Positions 8,782-17,511 of a stretch of DNA of 64,000 nucleotides are shown one piece after another. The stretch is from contig DASVVT010000072.1 of the NCBI GenBank assembly GCA_036386415.1, positions 1 through 64,000 of the forward strand, read 5' to 3'. The notes below the pieces were generated by a model. That model was not told where the DNA came from. It searched no databases and saw nothing but the letters and a program-made list of their open reading frames with translations. Position 1 is the stretch's first letter. The number at the start of each line of letters is the position of its first letter. The DNA comes from DASVVT01 sp036386415. GTDB taxonomy: Bacteria; Acidobacteriota; Blastocatellia; Pyrinomonadales; Pyrinomonadaceae. Both the position numbers and the translations under genes were made by a program.

Positions 8782-9371
8782 GGGGCTTTACCTCCAGCGT
8801 GAAGATGTTCCGGCCTGCCATACGCGAGCAGGGACTTGTACTCGTCAACTTGAATCATCTCTCCTTGTTCGACGAAGCCTTCGATAATGGTACGCGCCCG
8901 GGCAAAATGGCTCGATTCTCGATAGAAAAAGATCTTTCCTCCCGGCTTCAATTTCGACAGGAAAAGAGCAAGCAAAGAGGAATCGTCCAACTGAGCGTAG
9001 GCGGATTGCTCTTCGTCATAGAACTCACAGAGGTGAAACAGTGTGACCAGATCAAAATCGGGTATGATCCGGGGCGTCAGTGTGTAGATGTCTCCGAAGA
9101 TGACCTTGTAGGTTCTGGCGGCTGATGGGTTGTCGATGATGAACTGGATATACTGATCATATTCCTGCCGCGAGGCGGTGATCGCCAGTATCTCGTTGGT
9201 TCCGCCTGTCTCAAGGTTCCGCTTGCCGATGATGTGATGCTCGCCCGTGCCGAAATGAAAGATGACCCGGTCTGTGACGTTGTTGGCCCGGAGGTATTCC
9301 AGAAAATGAATGTCGCAGGGACACATCTCGGCCATTAAGGGCCAAGACCAGTCCCAGTAATTTAGCTGCAC
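8778..9371 (-). CDS. Methyltransferase-like Rossmann protein
   Basis: This protein of about 197 residues has a variant SAM-loop (IFHFGTGEHHIIG), a FDLVTLFHLCEF strand and LKPGGKIFFY, so it is built like a class I methyltransferase, though the glycine loop is unusual (GTGEHH). I place the start at GTG 9371 because GGAGG lies seven bases upstream and this leaves only a ten-base overlap with the preceding gene; a start at 9449 would overlap by 88 bases. Its stop overlaps the next methyltransferase start. Confidence 0.7.
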   Translation of the reverse strand: MQLNYWDWSWPLMAEMCPCDIHFLEYLRANNVTDRVIFHFGTGEHHIIGKRNLETGGTNEILAITASRQEYDQYIQFIIDNPSAARTYKVIFGDIYTLTPRIIPDFDLVTLFHLCEFYDEEQSAYAQLDDSSLLALFLSKLKPGGKIFFYRESSHFARARTIIEGFVEQGEMIQVDEYKSLLAYGRPEHLHAGGKAP

Positions 9372-10432
9372 GGGCGCACCTCCGGCTGCGAAGGTTGTAA
9401 TGGCTCTTCGACTTCCACGCTGCTCAATCCATCGACGCAGGCGACCCATCTCCCTTCGGGCGTGAGAACGGGATCGACATGATGCATGCCTTCACTGTTC
9501 CACCCGTCGCTTGCGGCACAGAGAATAGGGCTCGCCGCGTCCTCTCTTTCACTGTAGGTTGTCCGTGTCAGGTCTGTGATCTCGAAAGCTCGAACCTGGC
9601 TGCCATAGCGGTCGTAGCAGTCCTGTGTGAATCGAATGAGGCGGCTATCCGCTTGGATCACTCTCCCTCCGGGTCTGGCGATCCGCGCATTTCCCTCCAC
9701 CACCGGACTGCGTGGGTGCTCATGCCAGCCATCCGTCAGGCGATCCGAATAGTAGAGACGAAGCGTATCGCTCTTTTGAATCGGCGCGCAGGTAAACATC
9801 CACCACCTGGAGTCAAAGCGGAAGATGGACGTGTCGGCGCACCTTCCAGAAAGAAGCGTCCCCGCGCAAGTCCAGCGGGTTGGGAAGAGGGTCGCCCGAT
9901 ACAGGCAAATAGCGTCCATCGCCAGGGTCTCCGGGATCATGTAGTAGTCATCTTTCCACCTGAAGACGTAGGGGTAGGAGAGGTGGAAGGGTTCCCTGAG
10001 CACGATCTGGCGGTACTGCCAATGTAAGCCGTCTCGGCTGACGGCCAATCCGATCTCTCCCTTATCGGTCTCCTCGTTCATCACCTCGAAGAACATGTAC
10101 CAGTTGCCATCTTCGACGACCATGAAGGGATCAGCGACAAAGCTGGCCCGAACATCTGACACCTCTCGGGAAGTTAAGACAGGGTTTTGAATCTCCGGCG
10201 CAGACGACAGGCGCAGAGGCGACTTCCCCGTGTAGATTCCTATCGACCAGCTTCTACGCAATGTTCCAGCCGCCCGCACCGCCCGCAGGGCGCTTTGCTT
10301 CTCATCTGTCAACTCTTTGCTCAAAGTGTTCGTGGTCAGAACCGCAAGAGTGCTGCTTCCGATTAGATTCGCTTGTTGATGAAACTCAATAGCGATTTCT
10401 TCGTCTCGCTTAACGAAAACTTCTTCACCCAC
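9362..10432 (-). CDS. GINT1-N-like five-bladed beta-propeller protein
   Basis: The core of this 356-residue protein (from about residue 90) matches the glucosamine inositolphosphorylceramide transferase 1 N-terminal family, a GH43/GH32-like propeller seen in plants and in bacterial polysaccharide loci. Typical pieces are FVADPFMVVEDGNWYMFFEV, LHWQYRQIVL, HLSYPYVF, DDYYMIPE and a final blade with GMHHVDPV. The N-terminal 60 residues look less conserved; the first 70 bases overlap the upstream glycosyltransferase, so the true start may be internal. Known members are associated with glycosyltransferases or formyltransferases; catalytic activity on its own is unproven. It is sandwiched between a GT4 and three methyltransferases. 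Confidence 0.78.
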   Translation of the reverse strand: MGEEVFVKRDEEIAIEFHQQANLIGSSTLAVLTTNTLSKELTDEKQSALRAVRAAGTLRRSWSIGIYTGKSPLRLSSAPEIQNPVLTSREVSDVRASFVADPFMVVEDGNWYMFFEVMNEETDKGEIGLAVSRDGLHWQYRQIVLREPFHLSYPYVFRWKDDYYMIPETLAMDAICLYRATLFPTRWTCAGTLLSGRCADTSIFRFDSRWWMFTCAPIQKSDTLRLYYSDRLTDGWHEHPRSPVVEGNARIARPGGRVIQADSRLIRFTQDCYDRYGSQVRAFEITDLTRTTYSEREDAASPILCAASDGWNSEGMHHVDPVLTPEGRWVACVDGLSSVEVEEPLQPSQPEVRPCS

Positions 10433-11355
10433 TCGGACGCATCAATCCGAATCTCCCGGCTCAATGCTTCGTCCAGCACATCGAGGATTGACCCTCGCTT
10501 TCCGTTGATATGTCCATACACGTGGGGTCTCAGGTCAGCCTCATCAAAACCCCAATAGTTGCCGTTGACGACGCAAGTTACCCCACAAGCCATCGCTTCG
10601 ACCAGCGCGATACAGAAACTTTCCTTCGGAGAGGCCATCACAAACATGCTCGCGCGATTGCAGAGATCGGCTAGCTGATGAGGCGTCCGCCAGTTAGTTC
10701 CTGCCTCTGGCCTGTGAGGATCAACGGTGGAAAAGATGCTCGTATTGTCGATGTACGCATTGACCTCTTTGAAATAGCTTTCATCCGTGACGCCGCCCAC
10801 CAGATAGAGTTGCTTCTTGTATTTGCGATGGATTCTCTCTCGATAGTCGCGCACCAGCTCCAATTGATTCTTGTCCGGATGGATTCTTCCGACAGAGATA
10901 ATGAACTCCTCGTCGCGCCTGTTTTTGTAAAAGATATCTGAATTATAGGAAGCGCCTAAGAGAAGCACATCCCTGTGCGGACGAACACTCAGGTGTGTCA
11001 TGATCCCTTTAAAGAGATGGTCAGGCAGGTCATCGCGCGGGTGTATGTCTGTCAGGCAAAAAGATGGGAGACCAGCGACGAGTCTTCGAGTGAACTCATT
11101 TTCTCCAAAACCGATAAACAGGGCGAACTCAAAATTATGGTCAAGGATTCTTTCTACTGTTATATCACACGGAACAGCCAGGTCGTCATGGAACAGTCCG
11201 AGCGGCTCCCATCCGCTCGACTCAGTGTGAAGAAAGTAGATGTCATAGTCAGAGAAGATATATAACTGGTAGTCCATGATGAGCCTTTCACAGCCACTGG
11301 TCACGAAAGGATAAGGATTCGCGGACGAGACTATCAAGGCTTTCTTCTTCTTCAT
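10363..11355 (-). CDS. Glycosyltransferase, GT4-like
   Basis: This GT-B-fold enzyme of about 330 residues carries EFIISVGRIHPDKNQLELV (donor-domain start), and MASPKESFCIALVEAMACGV, the E-x7-E motif of family 4 that binds the nucleotide-sugar phosphate and ribose. The start at 11355 (MKKKKALIV) puts the first beta strand at the N-terminus; a longer frame to 11424 is possible but neither has a clear ribosome site. It is the first gene of the minus-strand glycan run and is divergent from the Spy-like gene at 11507. The 150 bases between hold a short inverted repeat (CAATAG/CTATTG) near 11425-11442. Confidence 0.82.
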   Translation of the reverse strand: MKKKKALIVSSANPYPFVTSGCERLIMDYQLYIFSDYDIYFLHTESSGWEPLGLFHDDLAVPCDITVERILDHNFEFALFIGFGENEFTRRLVAGLPSFCLTDIHPRDDLPDHLFKGIMTHLSVRPHRDVLLLGASYNSDIFYKNRRDEEFIISVGRIHPDKNQLELVRDYRERIHRKYKKQLYLVGGVTDESYFKEVNAYIDNTSIFSTVDPHRPEAGTNWRTPHQLADLCNRASMFVMASPKESFCIALVEAMACGVTCVVNGNYWGFDEADLRPHVYGHINGKRGSILDVLDEALSREIRIDASEWVKKFSLSETKKSLLSFINKRI

Positions 11356-11506
11356 AGCTTGACGATGAACACTGCGGCCGATGCCCTCTCTCGGAGGTCG
11401 CGCCCTTCTGATGGTCGCTTGCAATAGTTATTACTATTGACTGATTCATTGCGCTAGTCCACAATAATATCATTCTTAACTCCTGGAAATGGAAGGAGAA
11501 TATCGT

Positions 11507-12010
11507 ATGAGTCAAATGAGGAAGGAACAACCGGTTGCCACTCAGACGGCGACTGGTGCCGAGGAGGAGTCAGGTATTCGGCAAGGTCGTAAGCTCGGAA
11601 GCGCAGGATCAATGCGCGGTGGATCGTTGCGTCAGATGGGTGGGGTCGGCATGCTGCTTCGGCATGCTGATGAGTTTGATCTCACGGAAGAGCAGGAAGA
11701 GCGTTTGAATGAGATCAGGACTGAGCATGAGCTGGAGAAGATCGACCTTTTGGCGGCGCTTCAGAAGGCCAAGGTCATGTTCCGCTCCCTGGTCCGTAAA
11801 CATGACGCTGCCGAAAAGGACGTGATGGACGCCATCGACAAAGTAGCTGAGCGCGAGGCCGAGCTTCGCAAGATGCGCTACAGGCATATGAAAACGGCGC
11901 ACAGCGTGCTCAGTGACGATCAGCGAAATAGTCTCAAGACTTTTCATAAGCAGAAGACACAAGACAAGGTCAAAGCATTCCGACAGGCGGAACGCGGAGT
12001 TTCGAGCTGA
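11507..12010 (+). CDS. Spy/CpxP/ZraP-like LTxxQ helical protein
   Basis: This protein of 167 residues has a disordered Gly/Ser/Gln-rich N-terminus, then a helical hairpin FDLTEEQEERLNEIR ... LSDDQRNSLKTF, the two LTxxQ-like repeats of the Spy/CpxP/ZraP/CnrR family, whose members are envelope chaperones or metal sensors. Unlike those, it has no recognisable signal peptide, so it may be cytoplasmic. GGAAGGAG nine bases before ATG 11507 decides the start. It sits directly upstream of two multicopper oxidases, which suggests a metal-stress link. Several Met residues (MRGGSLRQMGGVGM) could bind copper, but that is inference. Confidence 0.65.
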   Translation: MSQMRKEQPVATQTATGAEEESGIRQGRKLGSAGSMRGGSLRQMGGVGMLLRHADEFDLTEEQEERLNEIRTEHELEKIDLLAALQKAKVMFRSLVRKHDAAEKDVMDAIDKVAEREAELRKMRYRHMKTAHSVLSDDQRNSLKTFHKQKTQDKVKAFRQAERGVSS

Positions 12011-12505
12011 CAATCTATACTTTGCCGATCAGCTCCGTTGTATGAAGCCGGGGAAGGTGGAATCAAGCCCACCGCGAACCCGGTTGATCGCTCTTTTTTT
12101 GCCTAACACGGTAATACCTCTAACAGCGTCGATCTTGCCTTGTCCGTAACGTGAGGCTGCGAGTCGGATCGGCTCAGGCGCTGGCAGTCTGTTGAATTGT
12201 GCCGAACCCCATCTTTATTCTTTGGTCCAGCACACTCATCATATCGCTGGTCGACGAGAGGCTGTGAGCCCGCCCTGGCGGGACATCCTCTGCGACCAAA
12301 ACTCGATATTGGATGTACAACAAATGCAGTTCTTACTTTTTAACAACCCACGGTTTCATTCCGGCAATTTGGTCTCGTAAGTTCCTGTCCACGTCAATCC
12401 TGTACGGGGGTTGACTCAACATTGCAGTTAGTACTGATCGTTCCTGGAAGTAGGTCTTCGAAGGATGGCTAAGCCTTTTTCTATTTGCTTAAGGAGAACT
12501 CTGCG
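12011..12505. other. Intergenic region before the multicopper oxidase
   Basis: No convincing gene. A weak hairpin (GCGA...TCGC with an inner ACC/GGT) at 12074-12091 followed by seven T at 12094-12100 may end the Spy-like transcript. AAGGAG at 12491 serves the next gene. Confidence 0.4.
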
Positions 12506-14611
12506 ATGCGAAAAAAGATGATAGACAAGAAATCTCAAGACCCCGACATCGAGCCAAGGGAGAAGGGTGAGCTGGAGGGCGCGGCACACGCCGCCGTGGA
12601 GAAAAAATCGGGCGTCAACCGCCGCAAATTCCTGATCGCCGGGTCGGGCGCCGCCGCCGCCGCCCTGATCACGAGCAGATCACTCGCGCAGCAAGGCACG
12701 GGTCAGGGTGGCGGTCAAGGCCCACAAGGCCCGTCGGTCAGCGCTTTTAAAAAGGGAAGTTCTTCTGGTTCTTTTCAGTTCCGTGAGCCCGGAGCGGTGA
12801 GCGCTCGTCTCAGCTCGAGCGGGGATGGGAGCAGCTTTCTTGTCTGGGGACTCAGCGCCTCGCTGGTCAATTGGAAATATACCTGCGACGGGCAGACCAC
12901 CGACGCGCCCCAGATACCCATCTTCAATTATAATGTCCCCGGAGTGACGTTTTTCGTAGACCCCGGCACCAACATGATGGTCCGGCTGATGAATAATCTT
13001 GGGAATATCTCCTTTCCCGGCGACAAATGCGAAATGGACACCGAGCATGCCGCTGAAATGAAGGGTGAAGCGCATGCCTGCCCGACCCCAGGCCCGACTC
13101 CCGCTGCATCTCCCGCCCCGCTGCCAGCTCCCAAGCCCGGCTGCTTCAATCACACCAACCTGCATACTCACGGCCTCATGGTCTCGCCGTGCAGCATAGA
13201 CAAGAACGGTAATACACATTGCGGAGCGATCACCTCCGATAAGCTTGAGTCATCTTCCGATGATGTGCTGGTGGACATCCCGCCCGGTGGCTCGAACCTC
13301 TATCGCATCGTCCTGCCTAATTTCCACGCGCCCGGAACGCACTGGTATCACTCGCACCTGCATGGCGCATCGGGCTACCAGGTCTCCAGCGGCATGGCGG
13401 GGGCGATCATCGTCCGAGAGCCTTACGGGCAGCAAATCGTGCCGGATGATCGCGACAAAATATTCCTTATGCAAGAGGTTATTTTCGGGCAGGATGCCGC
13501 CTATCCAGCCGTCTATACTATCGCAGGTGGGAAGAATACGGCCGGCTTTCTGATCAACGGACAATGCCAGCCCACCCTGTCAATGGTCGCGGGCCAAACT
13601 CAGCGCTGGCGTTTCATCAACGGGACGGCGACACCTCGCGGGCTCATGAAGCTGCGGCTCGTCAAGTGCAGCGATACTCCCCAAGCCGTCTGTGATAACT
13701 CGGTCCCACCGCCTCCGACTCCGACTACTCCCAACGCCCTCATGTACCTGATCGCCGTGGACGGCATCTCCTTCTACGGCTTCCCGCCGCAACCCGTCAG
13801 GGCGCACCTGATCGGGCCGGGCAACCGCGCCGACTTCCTTATCAACATTCCGAGGCCGGGCAAGTACAAGTTGGTCAAGGATGCCTTTCCGACGGATGCC
13901 AAAAGCGTGAGCGATTACACGAACGTCATCGGGCCAACTCAGAATACCGCACAAGTGCTCGCCTATATTGAGGTGAATCACGCACCCCCTTACTTAACGC
14001 CGGAGAAGATGATCGACATCATCGGAGGGAAATACGGAGGCGAGAGGGCGATGTACTTGCAACCCATCGGGAAGGTAGACAAGTCGGATCAACAGCTTAT
14101 CTTCTTTTCAGATAACCAGAGCGGAGTTGGCGGTGTGCTGGGTGGCCGGTTCCAGATCAACAACAACTACTACCCGTGCAACAGCGACTTCATCGCGGAT
14201 GTCAATACGGCGCAAGAGGTGACGATTCAGAATCAGGGGCCTGTGGGAGCTGGGCAGATGCCGCACACCTTCCACATCCACGTCAATCCGTTCCAGATGG
14301 TCGGACGCACCAACGACTTTGAAGTGGAGGACGGAGACCTTGGTGGCAGGAGGAGGCTGGACCCGAATGATCCCTGTAATTGGATGTGGATGGATACTCT
14401 CGCCCTTCCTCCAAATACGTCGAAGGTCCGTTCCCGTTTTCTGGTCTACAACGGGGAGTATGTGTCGCACTGCCACCTCTTGATTCACGAAGATGTGGGT
14501 ATGATGGTCAACGTGAAGATCAATGGCAAGGGGATCGGCCCGAACCAGCCGGTGACGGATTATCCCCCGGAGGCGCTCGCGTGCATTAAGCGGACGATGA
14601 AAACGTGCTGA
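12506..14611 (+). CDS. Tat-exported multicopper oxidase
   Basis: This 701-residue laccase-like enzyme has a Tat signal (NRRKFLIAGSG, about residues 38-48) and all four copper-ligand motifs: NLHTHGL (about 218), THWYHSHLHG (about 277-286), HTFHIHV (about 586-592) and HCHLLIHEDVGMM (about 653-665), the last with the type 1 Cys and Met. It should oxidise phenols or metal ions in the periplasm with reduction of O2 to water. A Pro/Ala-rich insert (PTPGPTPAASPAPLPAPKPG) lies just before the first motif. The ATG at 12506 is chosen because AAGGAG lies nine bases upstream. A second paralogue follows after a strong terminator. Confidence 0.93.
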   Translation: MRKKMIDKKSQDPDIEPREKGELEGAAHAAVEKKSGVNRRKFLIAGSGAAAAALITSRSLAQQGTGQGGGQGPQGPSVSAFKKGSSSGSFQFREPGAVSARLSSSGDGSSFLVWGLSASLVNWKYTCDGQTTDAPQIPIFNYNVPGVTFFVDPGTNMMVRLMNNLGNISFPGDKCEMDTEHAAEMKGEAHACPTPGPTPAASPAPLPAPKPGCFNHTNLHTHGLMVSPCSIDKNGNTHCGAITSDKLESSSDDVLVDIPPGGSNLYRIVLPNFHAPGTHWYHSHLHGASGYQVSSGMAGAIIVREPYGQQIVPDDRDKIFLMQEVIFGQDAAYPAVYTIAGGKNTAGFLINGQCQPTLSMVAGQTQRWRFINGTATPRGLMKLRLVKCSDTPQAVCDNSVPPPPTPTTPNALMYLIAVDGISFYGFPPQPVRAHLIGPGNRADFLINIPRPGKYKLVKDAFPTDAKSVSDYTNVIGPTQNTAQVLAYIEVNHAPPYLTPEKMIDIIGGKYGGERAMYLQPIGKVDKSDQQLIFFSDNQSGVGGVLGGRFQINNNYYPCNSDFIADVNTAQEVTIQNQGPVGAGQMPHTFHIHVNPFQMVGRTNDFEVEDGDLGGRRRLDPNDPCNWMWMDTLALPPNTSKVRSRFLVYNGEYVSHCHLLIHEDVGMMVNVKINGKGIGPNQPVTDYPPEALACIKRTMKTC

Positions 14612-14640
14612 CCTTGAGAGTTCTCGCACAATTGATGTTT

Positions 14641-14682
14641 AATGGGATAGCCGCAGCAGTGGACTGCGGCTATCCCATTTTT
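14641..14682 (+). terminator. Rho-independent terminator after first multicopper oxidase
   Basis: A perfect 16-base stem (AATGGGATAGCCGCAG at 14641-14656 with 14664-14679), a seven-base loop and a short T tract. It separates the two oxidase genes into distinct transcripts. Confidence 0.9.
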
Positions 14683-14863
14683 ATAGCGACTTGTAATTGG
14701 ACGCGCGCTCCCAGGTCACACTCATTCGCAAATGGCGATGCACATCAAGCAGACCTCCCTCTACGGTGGCTCGGTCAAACGCGAAGCTCCGCATCGTGGT
14801 AACGGATTTTGATGCCCTGATACTCCTCGGCTAGAATGAATTGAAGAAGGAGCAAAATCTATC

Positions 14864-16528
14864 ATGGCGGAAGAGGACGCGACCCCACCCACGCTGACGG
14901 CGGAGCAGTCGTCCGAGAACTCATCTTCAAACGAGGCCGCAGGCTTGAGTCGCCGCCGTTTCCTTGCTGCCGGAACAGGCGCGGCGGTGGCTGCTTTGGG
15001 GCCACGCGGCAGAGCATCTGGCAGGCAGATTCAGAGACAAACTACCGCAACGTCCGCGTATTACGAGTCGTTTTCCGAGCCGCATGTGGAGTATTCCAGA
15101 GACGGGGTGCTGCGCACGACTCTGCGTGTGATCGAGGCGGACGTGCCCATCCGGGAGGGTGACGGAGTGCGTATCGAGCGGACGCGCTGCTACAACGGGA
15201 TGGTTCCCGGCCCGACCTTAAAGGTTCGCCCCGGCGAGGAGCTTAGAATCAGGCTCGTTAATGAGCTGCCCCTGCGCGCCGGTGCTCACTGCGGTCAAGA
15301 TCAGGTCAATCAACCCCATTGCTTCAACACCACTAACCTTCATACGCACGGGCTGCACGTCTCTCCCCTCGCTCCCTCGGACAACTCTTTTCTGAAGATC
15401 GAGCCCCGGACTGAATATGACTACTGTTTCCAGGTGCCGAAGTTCCACCCGGCGGGGACATTCTGGTATCACGCCCACGTGCACGGCTCAACGGCGCTGC
15501 AAGTCATGAACGGGCTGGCTGGCGCGCTCATCATCGAAGAGCCTGAAGCGCAACAGATGATCCCTGAAGCCAGAGACCTGGTCTGGATGATTCAGGAGAT
15601 TGTCGGACAAGCAGCGGAGAAGGTCTATACCTGTGACCACCCGCACGTTGCCTACACTGTCAACGGAAGATTCCAACCGACGCTGCGCTTGCGTCCGGGC
15701 GAGATTCAGCGCTGGCGCTTCATCAACGCCACGGCGACGCCCGGCGGCTTCGTCAACTTGCAGTTGCATGACGACGACCAGAAGCGACACGAGATGGTTC
15801 TGATCGCGGTGGACGGTTATCCATTGCGCCGGATGCAACGAAGGACTGAATACATCCTGCCCCCCGGCGGACGCGCAGACTTCCTGGTGCAGCTTCCGAG
15901 ATCAGGGGGATACAGGATGATGAAACTGCGGTTTCAGGGGCAGGCGCGAGATCAAGTGCTCGCACGGATTGAGGTTGGCGGCCAGCCTCTCAGCATTCAG
16001 CTTCCGAACAGGCTGCCCCCGTTATCCTCTTTTCTGAATCCGATCACAGACAATGAGATCAGCAATCGCAGGACGGTCAGATTCCAGGTCTGTCCCGATC
16101 AAGCTCGCGGCGATGTCTGCAAGCGTTTCCCTGAAGCGAAACTCTGTAGCGGGCTCAAAGGTGACGAGATGGTCAAGAACGCGTTCCTGATTAACGATAA
16201 ACCATATGCCCCGGATCGGATCGATCACTCGATTAAGCTGGGCACCGCAGAGGAATGGGAAATCGTCAACGAGAGCGGAGCGGAACACCCATTTCATATT
16301 CACATCAATCACTTTCAGGTCATGCGGGAAGGCGTCCCTCCGGAAGAGTGGGTGTGGCAAGACACGGTCAGCTTACCGGCAGAGGGGAGCGTGAAGATCC
16401 GCTCTCGCTTTCGGAATTACCACGGTCGATATTTGCTCCACTGTCACATCCTGGTTCATTCCGACCTTGGAATGATGCAGAACGTAGAAGTGATAGGCAA
16501 CGGCCTGGAGCCGTGCAAACCTGCTTGA
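14864..16528 (+). CDS. Tat-exported multicopper oxidase (second paralogue)
   Basis: This 554-residue multicopper oxidase has a Tat motif (SRRRFLAAGTG, about residues 29-39) and full copper sites: NLHTHGLHVSP (about 157-167), TFWYHAHVHG (about 199-208), HPFHIHI (about 475) and LLHCHILVHSDLGMM (about 524-538). It is shorter than its upstream paralogue, lacking the Pro-rich insert. GAAGAAGGAG lies eleven bases before the ATG. The two oxidases are not near-identical, so they are old paralogues probably with different substrates. Acts in the periplasm. Confidence 0.93.
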   Translation: MAEEDATPPTLTAEQSSENSSSNEAAGLSRRRFLAAGTGAAVAALGPRGRASGRQIQRQTTATSAYYESFSEPHVEYSRDGVLRTTLRVIEADVPIREGDGVRIERTRCYNGMVPGPTLKVRPGEELRIRLVNELPLRAGAHCGQDQVNQPHCFNTTNLHTHGLHVSPLAPSDNSFLKIEPRTEYDYCFQVPKFHPAGTFWYHAHVHGSTALQVMNGLAGALIIEEPEAQQMIPEARDLVWMIQEIVGQAAEKVYTCDHPHVAYTVNGRFQPTLRLRPGEIQRWRFINATATPGGFVNLQLHDDDQKRHEMVLIAVDGYPLRRMQRRTEYILPPGGRADFLVQLPRSGGYRMMKLRFQGQARDQVLARIEVGGQPLSIQLPNRLPPLSSFLNPITDNEISNRRTVRFQVCPDQARGDVCKRFPEAKLCSGLKGDEMVKNAFLINDKPYAPDRIDHSIKLGTAEEWEIVNESGAEHPFHIHINHFQVMREGVPPEEWVWQDTVSLPAEGSVKIRSRFRNYHGRYLLHCHILVHSDLGMMQNVEVIGNGLEPCKPA

Positions 16529-16630
16529 GCCGCTTCTGGGGCTGATCGAGAAAGCGTCCGCCTTGCCCACTTGAGATGGTTAGAGTAACGTGGATTTTCA
16601 AAGCACTTCGGGAGAAAGGTAGAGGTTGTT

Positions 16631-17359
16631 ATGAATCGCATTTTCGTGGCGCTGCTGGTTCTACTTCTATACGTATCGATCACGGCCACACCTTCGTCAC
16701 TCCTGACGGTTGCCTCCGTGGAAGAGACGAAGGTGTTGCAGGCCAGCAGGGACAACACCCTCATTGAGAGTCCGAAGGGTGAGCTGAGCGCTGGAATGAC
16801 TCCGACATTTTTCGTCGGCCGTACAGGCCAGGCGGCAGGCAGCATCAGGCGAGGACTGATCGCGTTCGACGTTGCCAGCGCAATTCCCGCCGGGGCTAAG
16901 ATCACGTCCGTGAAGCTGACTCTGAGCATGAAGCTCGGCGCTGGCGGAGGCCGCCCGGCGCAGGTCTCGCTGCATAGGGTTTTGGCCGACTGGGGAGAGG
17001 GCAAATCTAAAAGTGCGGGAGGCCGTGGCGCGCCAGCGGCTGAAGGCGATGCCACCTGGATTCATACCTTCTATCCAAAGAATCTGTGGGCGAAGCCCGG
17101 CGGCGATTATGCGGCAGACGAAAGTGCGGCGCAGGCAGTCGCAGGCGTGGGGGCATACACCTGGGGAACAACTCCTCAGATGGTCGCAGATGTTCAGGAC
17201 TGGCTGGACTCGCCGAAAAAGAGCTTCGGTTGGCTCCTGCTCGGTGACGAGTCGCAAGGCGCAACCGCCAAGGTCTTCCAGAGCCTGCAAAGCGAGGATG
17301 CGCAAGCCCGTCCGAAGCTGACTGTGACGTTTACACCACCGACCGGGCCGAAAAAGTAA
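16631..17359 (+). CDS. Secreted DNRLRE/CBM96-like protein
   Basis: This 242-residue protein has a Sec signal peptide (MNRIFVALLVLLLYVSITATP) and then one beta-sandwich domain of the DNRLRE type: ASRDNTLIES at the start, IRRGLIAFDVASAIPAGAKI, and the terminal RPKLTVTFTPP. These domains are carbohydrate-binding or surface-display modules. It follows the multicopper oxidase by 100 bases on the same strand and may be co-transcribed with it. No catalytic motif is seen. Confidence 0.75.
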   Translation: MNRIFVALLVLLLYVSITATPSSLLTVASVEETKVLQASRDNTLIESPKGELSAGMTPTFFVGRTGQAAGSIRRGLIAFDVASAIPAGAKITSVKLTLSMKLGAGGGRPAQVSLHRVLADWGEGKSKSAGGRGAPAAEGDATWIHTFYPKNLWAKPGGDYAADESAAQAVAGVGAYTWGTTPQMVADVQDWLDSPKKSFGWLLLGDESQGATAKVFQSLQSEDAQARPKLTVTFTPPTGPKK

Positions 17360-17375
17360 GAATGGATGGAAAAAC

Positions 17376-17465
17376 TTTAAACGCAAAGGGCGCAAAGAAA
17401 AGATGCGCAAAGGACGCTAAGAATCTGCTCCTTTGCGATTACCCTTTGCGCCCTTTGCGTTTAAT
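17376..17465. repeat. Family A inverted repeat, copy 2
   Basis: Outer arms TTTAAACGCAAAGGGCGCAA and its complement TTGCGCCCTTTGCGTTTAA; the middle is degenerate (GCGCAAAGGACGC, CCTTTGCGATT). It lies between the convergent DNRLRE and tyrosinase-like genes, where it could also act as a bidirectional transcription stop. Confidence 0.85.
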
Positions 17466-17511
17466 TATTCTTTTCCTGACGCTCAATTGAAATGCGTTCT
17501 GGCGCCGGGCT

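Noticed and set aside
12180..12420. Small coding frame upstream of the first multicopper oxidase
   Set aside because: Composition and lack of a ribosome site argue against a gene.
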